Made by a program: the position numbers and the translations under genes. From assembly GCA_934636245.1 (NCBI GenBank), contig CAKUAI010000022.1:1-62764 (forward strand): a stretch of DNA of 62,764 nucleotides. Direction: 5' to 3'. Position 1 is the first letter of the stretch. Every line of letters begins with the position of its first letter. Positions 15,469-22,835 of this stretch are shown here, piece by piece. The stretch is from an uncultured Coriobacteriales bacterium. Its GTDB lineage: Bacteria; Actinomycetota; Coriobacteriia; Coriobacteriales; UMGS124. The notes beneath the pieces are model-generated. The model was given only the letters and a program-made list of their open reading frames with translations, ran no database searches and was not told the DNA's origin.

Positions 15469-17154
15469 GTGAACGACAACGCCAACCTGCATGCCGTTTC
15501 CTGGATAACCCGCATACTGGGGCGCCGCCTGTGGATGGTGGCCGCACTCACGGTGCTCGAGGTCGCCCTTGCCGCGGGGTGCGTCTACTCGGCCTGGGTC
15601 ATGCGCGACCTGGTGAACGCGGCCGCAGGCGGGATGTCGGACGCCCTCTTGACGAGCGTGGTCGTGTTCGCGGCCGTCTCCGTCGCCATCATCGCGGTGC
15701 AGGCGCTGCAGCGCTTCTTGCGCGAGCGCGTGCAGGCGACGTTCCAGAACGCGTTCAAGATGCGCATGTTCGACGAGGTGCTGCACGCCGACCTGTCGAG
15801 CGTGCAGGCGACCCACGCGGGCGAGTGGATGAGCCGCCTGACGGACGACACGCGCATCGTCTCGGCCGGCGCCGCCACGGTCGTGCCCTCGGCTGCGGGC
15901 ATGCTCGCCCAGCTCGTGGGGTCCTTGGCGCTGCTCGTGGTGATGGTGCCCCAGGTGGCGTGGGTGATCATGCCAGCGGGTGCTGTGCTCGCGGCGTTCA
16001 CGCTCGGCTTTCGCCGCGTGCTCAAGCGGCTGCATAAGAAAATCCGCGAGGCCGACGGCCGCGCCCGGTCCTACCTCACCGAGTGCCTCGACAGCCTCAT
16101 GGTGATCAAGAGCTTCCAGCGGGAGGGCCATGTCGAGTCCGGTGCGGCCGGGCTTCTCGACGAGCACCGCGCGGCCCGTATGAGGCGTAACCGCTTCTCG
16201 AACATGTGCAACGTCGGGTTCGGCCTGGCCATGCGCGGAGCATACCTGCTGGCCGTGGTGTATTGCGGCTACGGTATCCTACAGGGCACGGTGAGCTACG
16301 GCACGTTCGTGGCCGCGCTGCAGCTCGTGGGCCAGGTGCAGGGCCCCTTGGCAAACATCACCGGTTGCATCCCGCAGTACTTCGCCATGACGGCGAGCGC
16401 CGAGCGCCTCATGGAGGCCGAGGCGCTGCCGCGAGAGGCAGGTGGGGACATGGGGGAGGCTTGTGCGCAGAGAGTCGCCGAGTTCGCAGGGCTCGAGCTG
16501 CGCGGCGTCTCGTGCCGCTACGCCTCTATCGCCGGCGACAATGAGGCTGCGGGCGAGGGGCGCCTGATTCGCTGCCCCGACGTGACCATCGCGCACGGCG
16601 AGTTCGTTGCGTTCACGGGACCGAGCGGCTGCGGCAAGTCGACGACCCTCAAGGCGATGATGGCCTTCTGCCCATGCGAGACGGGGGAGTGCAGCGTGGT
16701 GCTGCGAGACAGCACCCGCGAGACGTTGACGGCGCAGTGGCGCGGGCTTTTTGCCTATGTGCCTCAAGGAAACCACCTGATGAGTGGCACGATTCGGGAC
16801 GCAGTCGTGTTTGGTGGCGCACAAGGCACGGCGTGCGATGAGCGCGTGTGGGACGCGCTGCGCGTGGCGAGTGCCAACTTCGTGGCCGCATTGCCCGAAG
16901 GCCTCGACACACGGCTGGGCGAGAGCGGCACGGGCCTGTCGGAGGGGCAGATCCAGCGCCTCGCCATCGCCCGCGCCCTGTTCGCCGACAGACCGGTGCT
17001 CCTGCTCGACGAGGCCACCTGCTCGCTCGACCCCGAGACGGAGCGGTGCGTGCTCGAGAACCTGCGCGCGCTTTCCGGCAAAACGGTCATCGCCGTGACG
17101 CACCGCCCCGCCGCCCTCGAGGTGTGCGACAGACAGGTCAGGTTTGGAGAGTAG
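15469..17154 (+). CDS. ABC transporter, fused membrane and ATPase domains
   Basis: Half-type exporter of 561 residues. About six membrane segments lie within residues 20-300, and the ATPase domain occupies about 330-555. Motifs are Walker A GPSGCGKSTT, Q-loop in FAYVPQGN, signature LSEGQIQR, Walker B VLLLDEATCSLD and switch His in AVTHRP. No C39 peptidase is fused, so any leader removal would need a separate enzyme, possibly the S24/S26-like protein in the operon. The start is GTG with an AAGGGG site. It ends the operon and faces the convergent radical SAM gene. Confidence 0.92.
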   Translation: MNDNANLHAVSWITRILGRRLWMVAALTVLEVALAAGCVYSAWVMRDLVNAAAGGMSDALLTSVVVFAAVSVAIIAVQALQRFLRERVQATFQNAFKMRMFDEVLHADLSSVQATHAGEWMSRLTDDTRIVSAGAATVVPSAAGMLAQLVGSLALLVVMVPQVAWVIMPAGAVLAAFTLGFRRVLKRLHKKIREADGRARSYLTECLDSLMVIKSFQREGHVESGAAGLLDEHRAARMRRNRFSNMCNVGFGLAMRGAYLLAVVYCGYGILQGTVSYGTFVAALQLVGQVQGPLANITGCIPQYFAMTASAERLMEAEALPREAGGDMGEACAQRVAEFAGLELRGVSCRYASIAGDNEAAGEGRLIRCPDVTIAHGEFVAFTGPSGCGKSTTLKAMMAFCPCETGECSVVLRDSTRETLTAQWRGLFAYVPQGNHLMSGTIRDAVVFGGAQGTACDERVWDALRVASANFVAALPEGLDTRLGESGTGLSEGQIQRLAIARALFADRPVLLLDEATCSLDPETERCVLENLRALSGKTVIAVTHRPAALEVCDRQVRFGE

Positions 17155-17157
17155 GAC

Positions 17158-17311
17158 GGCCCTTGCGGGCGGCGCGGATTGGGCGAGTCTGACGTTTATT
17201 CCCAGGGCCGAGTAGAGTCGGAGGTTTTATTACCGGCCCTTGCGCGAGGCACGGATTGAACAAGTCCGGTGTCTGTTCCCAGAGCTCAGTGCAGCCGGAG
17301 GCTTTATTGCC
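17158..17311 (-). repeat. Two tandem 77-bp repeats after the radical SAM gene
   Basis: The junction GGCCCTTGCG recurs at 17158, 17235 and 17312, exactly 77 bases apart. The third occurrence lies in the last codons of the radical SAM gene. The two copies have diverged from each other. They look like successive duplications of the gene's 3' end plus flank, or units of a small intergenic repeat; a related motif (TTTGTTCCCAGG...GAGCAGAGT) is seen near 587. Confidence 0.75.
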
Positions 17312-18617
17312 GGCCCTTGCGGGCGGCGCGGGTTTTGGCGAGGATGTAGGCGTCGGGGTCGTCTTTGAACCAGGGGCAACGGCGCACGCCGGAGACCATG
17401 TGGCGGTGGGGGCAGCCGCCCATGCACATGGGCAGGATGGGGCATTCGGCGCACTGGGGGTCGTCTCCGCACCAGGCACTATCCAGATAGAGCGACCACG
17501 TACCCACGTCGGCGGGGACCGGGTTCTCTGCCATCTGCTTGACCGTGCCGAAGCTCGCCTCGACGTTTCCGCAGTCCTCCCAGCAGCGGTACATGTTGCC
17601 GAGCTCGTCGATCGCATAGGTATGGGCGCGTTGGCTGCCGCAGAACGAGCCGTGGAACTTGCCGGGCATCTGCGCGCCGATGGCGTCGTAATCGATAAAG
17701 CCAAGCTTTGAGAACATGTGGTTTATCTCGTCAAACGTCGAGCCAACAGGGGCTTGCTCCCCGTCGGCCAGCTTGGCGACTTCCATGTCCATGATGCCGG
17801 GCACAAGCGTGAAGCTTGATGCGCCCTGCGAGTCGAGCCCACTCACCAATGCGCGCATGTCCTCAAGCATGCCGATGTTGTGCGGCCCCACGTTGCAGCG
17901 AATCTTGACGTCGAAGCCTGCAGGAAGGGCGCGCAGGTTGGCCATGATTGTCTCAAACGAGCCTTTGCCTGAGCGCATCTTGCGATAGGGGTCGTTAGTC
18001 TGGGAATCGGGGCCGTCAAGCGTGACCTGGATGCCCTTCACCTGCTGCCGGGCGAGCATTTCGGCGACCTCGGGCACAAGCAGGGAGGCGTTCGTCACGA
18101 TGCTGGCGTGATATTCGACGCCAAACGCGCGCGCCTCATCGAAGAGGCGTGTTGACAGCGCGTCGATGACGTCGGGGAGGAGCAGTGGCTCGCCGCCAAA
18201 CCAAACGACGCACATGCGCCGCAACCCAAAGCGCTCAAGCTGGCCATGCACAAAGCGTACAAGCGCGTCCTGCACGTCCTGGCCCATGTGCCCGCCCCGG
18301 CGCTCCTCGTAGCAATAGGGGCATGCGAAGTTGCACGCCAATGTGGGGCAGACAGTGAGCATAAGGGTGTCGGAGCCGTAGCACGCAAGCGCCGTCGCGT
18401 GCCTCAGCGCCTCCATCTCGTCGGATGTTGTGAGAAAACCCGCACGGAGCAGGCTTTTTGTAAATGTGCTTTCGGGCATGCTCAAGGCCGACATATACAG
18501 CCCGTATGACATTGGGCTCAAGAACGCGCTTTTGCCCGTCGCAAAGTTGTACAGGACCCAGAGGTCAGACTCCGGGTCCTGTACAACGCGGTTAAAGCGA
18601 GAATACTGCAGTGACAT
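17304..18617 (-). CDS. Radical SAM/SPASM peptide maturase next to the precursor
   Basis: Enzyme of 437 residues. The radical SAM cluster motif CNFACPYC is at about residues 94-101, followed by VVWFGGEPLLLPDV. The C-terminal SPASM region has YRCWEDCG, CGDDPQCAECPILPMCMGGCPH and a final CPWF, so auxiliary Fe-S clusters are expected. Enzymes of this architecture install thioether or C-C links in Cys-rich peptides. It starts 17 bases after the precursor gene, so the two form a substrate-enzyme pair. A perfect 13-bp inverted repeat lies within the first 25 codons. The N-terminus (about 1-85) resembles the extra domain of sactisynthase-like enzymes. The exact cross-link is not predictable from sequence. 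Confidence 0.92.
   Translation of the reverse strand: MSLQYSRFNRVVQDPESDLWVLYNFATGKSAFLSPMSYGLYMSALSMPESTFTKSLLRAGFLTTSDEMEALRHATALACYGSDTLMLTVCPTLACNFACPYCYEERRGGHMGQDVQDALVRFVHGQLERFGLRRMCVVWFGGEPLLLPDVIDALSTRLFDEARAFGVEYHASIVTNASLLVPEVAEMLARQQVKGIQVTLDGPDSQTNDPYRKMRSGKGSFETIMANLRALPAGFDVKIRCNVGPHNIGMLEDMRALVSGLDSQGASSFTLVPGIMDMEVAKLADGEQAPVGSTFDEINHMFSKLGFIDYDAIGAQMPGKFHGSFCGSQRAHTYAIDELGNMYRCWEDCGNVEASFGTVKQMAENPVPADVGTWSLYLDSAWCGDDPQCAECPILPMCMGGCPHRHMVSGVRRCPWFKDDPDAYILAKTRAARKGRQ
18547..18586 (-). other. Perfect 13-bp inverted repeat inside the 5' end of the radical SAM gene
   Basis: TTGTACAGGACCC at 18547-18559 and its exact complement at 18574-18586, with a 14-base loop. In the mRNA this folds into a strong hairpin about 32-70 bases after the start codon. 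It could limit read-through from the abundant precursor message or be protected by chance of coding; a protein-binding site is another option. Confidence 0.8.
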
Positions 18618-18634
18618 TGCTTCTAGCTGGTGCT

Positions 18635-18892
18635 TTAGCAGTGGTACGTGCAGCAGGGGTTATCGCAGCCGCCCGCGACGTTGTCGAGCTCGTCGATGGA
18701 AATCTCCTCGGAGGCCTTCTCCTTCACAGCGTCGATGAGCGTCTGGGCCTCCTCGGCACCAATCCGCTTGCCGACCTGGGCAACAAGCTCGATGACCTCG
18801 TCAACCGATGCGGCGCCGGCGACCTTCGCGCTGAGCTGAGCAAGCTGGGCAGGGTCGATACCGGCAACGAGTTCCTTGACATCAACAGCCAT
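18635..18892 (-). CDS. RiPP precursor, Nif11/NHLP-like leader with core CDNPCCTYHC
   Basis: Peptide of 85 residues. A helical acidic leader (AVDVKELVAGIDPAQLAQLS onward) ends with ISIDELDNVAGG, the Nif11/NHLP-type double-glycine cleavage site, then a ten-residue core CDNPCCTYHC. Four Cys in ten residues leave little room other than thioether, disulfide or metal-binding chemistry. The C39 ABC exporter in the same cluster would cut after GG. The GAGAGG site seven bases before the ATG at 18892 fixes the start. The likely -10 element is TATACT at 18928-18933. The adjacent radical SAM/SPASM enzyme is the presumed modifier. Identity of the final product is inference; the leader and cluster type are clear. 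Confidence 0.9.
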   Translation of the reverse strand: MAVDVKELVAGIDPAQLAQLSAKVAGAASVDEVIELVAQVGKRIGAEEAQTLIDAVKEKASEEISIDELDNVAGGCDNPCCTYHC

Positions 18893-18927
18893 GATGGATC
18901 CTCTCTGTGAGGGCGAAACGCAAGGTG

Positions 18928-18933
18928 AGTATA
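18928..18933 (-). promoter_or_regulatory. Possible -10 element of the precursor gene
   Basis: TATACT read on the minus strand, about 36 bases before the precursor start codon, in the 160-base gap after the second radical SAM gene. No good -35 is visible. The precursor probably has its own promoter in addition to read-through. Confidence 0.35.
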
Positions 18934-19052
18934 GCACCGCTTACAGCTGAACTTATTGCCCACTGGGGTGATGATTGCTGAGTTTTACCTGATGTACCAG
19001 CGTGTCTTGCTGTGCCGCGCCGCACGACAGGCATGAGGTCGCGGTCTTTGTG

Positions 19053-20492
19053 TCACACCAGCGGCGTCATGTTGCGCCAACCCGGAAGGGCTTGTTCGAA
19101 CCGGTTGGGCCAGGCGTTGAAGTAGAACTCGCAGCAGGCAGGGTCGGGCGCTCCAATGTCGCCACCGCTTGAGAGTATCGCCATGGCCGGGCACCCGCCT
19201 GCACACCAGGTAAGCCAGGGGCACTCGACACAGGAGCGCTCATGGGGGCGCGGCTGCAGCTCATCGGCCCGCAGCTTGTCGGCCACCGTCGTGTGTGCGA
19301 GGTCGTAATAGGGCCCCGCATGCAGGATGGACGCAAGGTCCGAATCAAGCGTGTTGCCCAGGGTGATGCCATGCGCGCTCATCCAGCCCGAACACTGCAT
19401 GCAAGGCCACACCCGCCCGTCGGCCCCCACAGATGCCATGCCGTTGGCCGCCGTGCAGCAAGGCCGCGTGGTTTTGAACGTCGACGTGTTGTAATGCACA
19501 AGCGACAGCCGGAACGCCTTCATCTTGGGAGAAAGCACGGCCAGATGCCACGCATCGACCTCCATCTCATGCTCGCTCGCGGCATACCCTGCAAACACAT
19601 CCAGCATGCACTCCAGGTATTCGGCCCAATCCATGCACTGGCCGGCCGCGTTCATCTCCCAGCGCGGCGAAGGTGTGGTGCGGATGAGGCGCGTGATGTG
19701 AACGCCCATGCCGTCGAGCAGGTTGAGCGTCTCGGGTATGCTCGCACGGTTTTTGCGGTTGACGTTTGTCTGCACGCGCACGTCAAATCCCGCCTCAACG
19801 CTTGCGCGAATGGCCCGCAAGGCATCCTGCTCGGCGCCCGGGCACGCACGCATCCAATCGTGGTAGCCCACACCGTCAAACGAGATTTTGATCTGAGGCC
19901 GGAAGGGGAGTGTCGACAGGCGCTCCAGCATGGCCTCTGTGAGAAGACGCCCGTTGGTGTTGAGCTCGTGGGCAAACATGCCGCGCGCGTACACCGCCTC
20001 CATGATGTCAAAGAAGCGCGGGTGCATAAGCGGCTCGCCGCCCGTGATGAGCACGGCCTGCACGCCAGCCTCGGCCGCCTCATCAAGCAGGCGTTCTACC
20101 TGCTCAAACGTGAGCTCATCGTGCAGGCGGGCATTGTCGGAGGCGTTGAAGCAGTGGATGCAGTTGTAATTGCAGCGTGCCGTGATTTCAAGCCCGATCC
20201 ACGGCATGACGCGGTTGGGGCAGGCACGATGGCGCTGCCAGACGGTCAAGGAGTGTGCGCCCGGTTCGCAGGCGCGGACGACGCCGGCGCGCACGAGCTT
20301 TTCCAGCTCGGGCGATATCTCGAGCGGCGTGGTGCCGTCGCAGCGCTGGGCCACCTCGAACTCGACCCGAGTCAAGCCATGCGGCCTGGCGTCAAAGCGG
20401 CGCACGTAGGCATACGGCACGCGCTCCCACGACCTGAGCGCCACGTCTGGATGGAGGATGTACGCCTGAGGCGCATCAGATGCATCCTTCAT
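19053..20492 (-). CDS. Radical SAM/SPASM protein with N-terminal PqqD-like domain
   Basis: Enzyme of 479 residues. Residues about 10-85 look like a PqqD-type recognition domain (LHPDVALRSWERVPYAYVRR, TPLEISPELEKLVRAGVVRAC). The radical SAM motif CNYNCIHC is at about 105-112, followed by LITGGEPLMHP. The SPASM region contains CCTAANGMASVG, VWPCMQCSGW and CVECPWLTWCAGGCPAMA. A fused recognition domain is common in RiPP maturases. The start at 20492 is supported by CAGGAG and is two bases beyond the stop of the ABC gene. Having two radical SAM enzymes for one visible precursor suggests two successive modifications or a second unseen precursor. Confidence 0.9.
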   Translation of the reverse strand: MKDASDAPQAYILHPDVALRSWERVPYAYVRRFDARPHGLTRVEFEVAQRCDGTTPLEISPELEKLVRAGVVRACEPGAHSLTVWQRHRACPNRVMPWIGLEITARCNYNCIHCFNASDNARLHDELTFEQVERLLDEAAEAGVQAVLITGGEPLMHPRFFDIMEAVYARGMFAHELNTNGRLLTEAMLERLSTLPFRPQIKISFDGVGYHDWMRACPGAEQDALRAIRASVEAGFDVRVQTNVNRKNRASIPETLNLLDGMGVHITRLIRTTPSPRWEMNAAGQCMDWAEYLECMLDVFAGYAASEHEMEVDAWHLAVLSPKMKAFRLSLVHYNTSTFKTTRPCCTAANGMASVGADGRVWPCMQCSGWMSAHGITLGNTLDSDLASILHAGPYYDLAHTTVADKLRADELQPRPHERSCVECPWLTWCAGGCPAMAILSSGGDIGAPDPACCEFYFNAWPNRFEQALPGWRNMTPLV

Positions 20493-20494
20493 CG

Positions 20495-22834
20495 CTACAG
20501 CTCCTGTCGGCGAACAAGCTCGTAAAACGCGCCTTTTTGTTCCATGAGCTCGTCGTAGGTGCCTTCCTCCACAATGCGGCCGCCTTGCAGCATGCAGATG
20601 CGCCGGCACGTGCGGATGGTGGAAAGGCGGTGCGCGATGACGATGCGCGTGCAGTCGAGCGCGTCGAGCGTGTCGGCTACAATCTGCTGGGTGCGGTTGT
20701 CGAGCGCGCTTGTTGCCTCGTCGAACATAAGGATTTTGGGGTGCGGCGCCAGAGCACGGGCAATGGCAAGGCGCTGCTTCTGCCCGCCCGAGAACCCCGC
20801 CGCTCCCTCGGCTACCGTGGTGGCCAGGCCCAAGGGCAGCGCCCGCAGATCGTCGGCAATGCCCGCCGCCTCGGCCGCCGCCCACGCGTCCTCCTCGGAA
20901 AGCCAGGGTGCGCAGACGGTGATGTTCGAGAGGATGTCGCCCTTGAAGAGCTGGGTGTCTTGCAGGACCACACCGATGGAGCGGCGCAGCGCCTGGACGT
21001 CGAGCGTGGCCATGTCGTGGCCGTCGTAGCACACCGTTCCCTCCTGAGGCTGCTCAAACCCCAGCAAAAGCCGCATGACCGTGGACTTCCCGCACCCGCT
21101 TGCCCCCACGATGGCCACGTAGTCGCCGGGCTCGATCTTGAGCGAAAGTCCCTGCAGGATGGGGCGGGCCGGGTCGTAGCCGAAGGTGACGTCGGAGAGC
21201 TCAATGGCGCCGGTTGGCTTGTGCAGGGCGATGCCGCCCGTGCTCGTCTCGGGTGTGGCGGCAAGGATGGGCGCGAGCGTGTCGAGGCGTGGCTTTATCT
21301 GTGCAACGTCCTCCACCGTGCGGGCAAGGGACATAAACGCACCGAGCACCATGCCAAACGCGCTGGTAAACGCCATGTACTCGCTGACGCTGACGCCCGC
21401 GCCCACGGAAGCGCAGTAGATGGCCACCGTGCCCAAGAGAGACACGGCGAGCTGCGCGGCGCCTGCCAAGCGCACGGGCAGGGGTCCATTGTAGGTGAGG
21501 CGGGCGACGTCAGCGTAACGCTGGGCCCACGTGGCGTATGCGCGCTTCTCGGCACCGGCCACGCGAATGGCTCGCATCGCCCCCATGAGGGCCGACTGCC
21601 AGCCGGAAAGCTTGGCTTTGAGAGCGATGAGCCTTCTGTTCACCTTTACCTGCATAAACGCTGCCACAACGCTGACGAGGAGATTCGCGGCAATGACAAA
21701 GGCGGCCGGCACACCGAGTGCGGGCGTGACGGCGAAGATCTGCCCCAGGTAGGCAAGGGAAAACGCCGCGGTGAGCGCTGCGCCGAGCACAACGCGCGAG
21801 ATGAGGTTGGCCACAGCCGAAAAGCCCCCAAGCAGCTCGACGAGCTCGCCGGCCGCGTGGTTGCGGAAGAACGGCGTGGGCAGCGAAAGCACGCGCATCA
21901 TCGCCGCAGCCTGCACCTGGAGGGCGATTTTGGCCCCCGTGCCCGCCAAGACCAGCTTCTTCGCCGCCTCAATGAGCGCTTGGGCGATGCCGACGCCAAC
22001 GAGCAGAACGCAGGCATTCACAAGAATGGAAGGCGTGCCGCTTGCCAGGACGGGTCCAAAAAGCATCGCGTTTGCCAGCGGGAAGAGCATGCCCAGAGCC
22101 GTGGAGACAACGAGGGCCACCAGCACCGAGGCGATGTCGCGCCCGTCGAGGCAGGCAAGCATGTATGCGGCGATGTCTCGCAGTGTGAGCGGGCGGGCCG
22201 GCAGGGGCCGGTAGAAACAGAAGGCCTGCGTACCGAAGTGCCGGGCATCGGCAGCCGTCCTCACGCGCTTGCGCTTGGCAGTCTGCGGGTCTGTGTACGT
22301 GTAGCCATGGGCGCGGGGGAGAAGCGCGACCGGCGTGCCCGCCTCATCCACGGCAAGCATAGGACCCGCGGCGTCGCGCCACCAGGGACCGTCGAGCTCC
22401 ACGAGGCGATACTGCACGTCCTTGCTCGCAAAGCTGTGCTCAAGCTGGGCATCCAGCCATGCCAGGCCGTCGCCCGCGGCTGCGATCGTTTGCGGATTGT
22501 CGCTCATCGGGCAGCCGAAGAACGCACCGATCTGGTCGATGGCCGACAGGGCCTCCTCGCCGGTGTCGCTTGCGCCCGTGATGGCCTGGGCGAGTTGGGC
22601 CATGGCCTCCTCAAGGATGCCGTTGTCACCGCGCCGAGCCGCGTCGAGCTGCTCGGAATACCAGCTTGGCGGGGTTGTCTGATCGGTCGCGCTTGCTGAA
22701 CCCGCATGGATGGTCGTGCCTGCCTGACCCGCCGTGGGAGCCTGGCCAGATGTGGAAGCCTGGCCCTCCATGCTCGCCCCGCTCTCCGTGCCTACCCGCC
22801 CCCGCGCCGTCGTGCGTGTTGGTTTCTCTGCCAT
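20495..22834 (-). CDS. NHLM-type ABC transporter, ATP-binding/permease protein
   Basis: Protein of 779 residues. A Thr/Ser/Gly-rich start (about 1-55) and a long N-terminal cytoplasmic region (to about 230) precede six membrane segments (about 235-480) and an ATPase domain (530-775). Motifs are GASGCGKST, VLQDTQLFKGDI, FSGGQKQR and ILMFDEATSALD. The extended N-terminal region without peptidase motifs is characteristic of the second ABC protein of NHLM bacteriocin systems, which pairs with the C39-bearing protein. It starts immediately after the C39 exporter gene and is followed by the radical SAM gene. It probably forms a heterodimer exporter with the C39 protein (inference). Confidence 0.9.
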   Translation of the reverse strand: MAEKPTRTTARGRVGTESGASMEGQASTSGQAPTAGQAGTTIHAGSASATDQTTPPSWYSEQLDAARRGDNGILEEAMAQLAQAITGASDTGEEALSAIDQIGAFFGCPMSDNPQTIAAAGDGLAWLDAQLEHSFASKDVQYRLVELDGPWWRDAAGPMLAVDEAGTPVALLPRAHGYTYTDPQTAKRKRVRTAADARHFGTQAFCFYRPLPARPLTLRDIAAYMLACLDGRDIASVLVALVVSTALGMLFPLANAMLFGPVLASGTPSILVNACVLLVGVGIAQALIEAAKKLVLAGTGAKIALQVQAAAMMRVLSLPTPFFRNHAAGELVELLGGFSAVANLISRVVLGAALTAAFSLAYLGQIFAVTPALGVPAAFVIAANLLVSVVAAFMQVKVNRRLIALKAKLSGWQSALMGAMRAIRVAGAEKRAYATWAQRYADVARLTYNGPLPVRLAGAAQLAVSLLGTVAIYCASVGAGVSVSEYMAFTSAFGMVLGAFMSLARTVEDVAQIKPRLDTLAPILAATPETSTGGIALHKPTGAIELSDVTFGYDPARPILQGLSLKIEPGDYVAIVGASGCGKSTVMRLLLGFEQPQEGTVCYDGHDMATLDVQALRRSIGVVLQDTQLFKGDILSNITVCAPWLSEEDAWAAAEAAGIADDLRALPLGLATTVAEGAAGFSGGQKQRLAIARALAPHPKILMFDEATSALDNRTQQIVADTLDALDCTRIVIAHRLSTIRTCRRICMLQGGRIVEEGTYDELMEQKGAFYELVRRQEL

Positions 22835-22835
22835 G

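Noticed and set aside
12653..17154. Lasso-peptide cluster
   Set aside because: The NTase, kinase and PqqD-like genes fit, but no B2 transglutaminase-like protease or asparagine-synthetase-like cyclase is encoded in the window.
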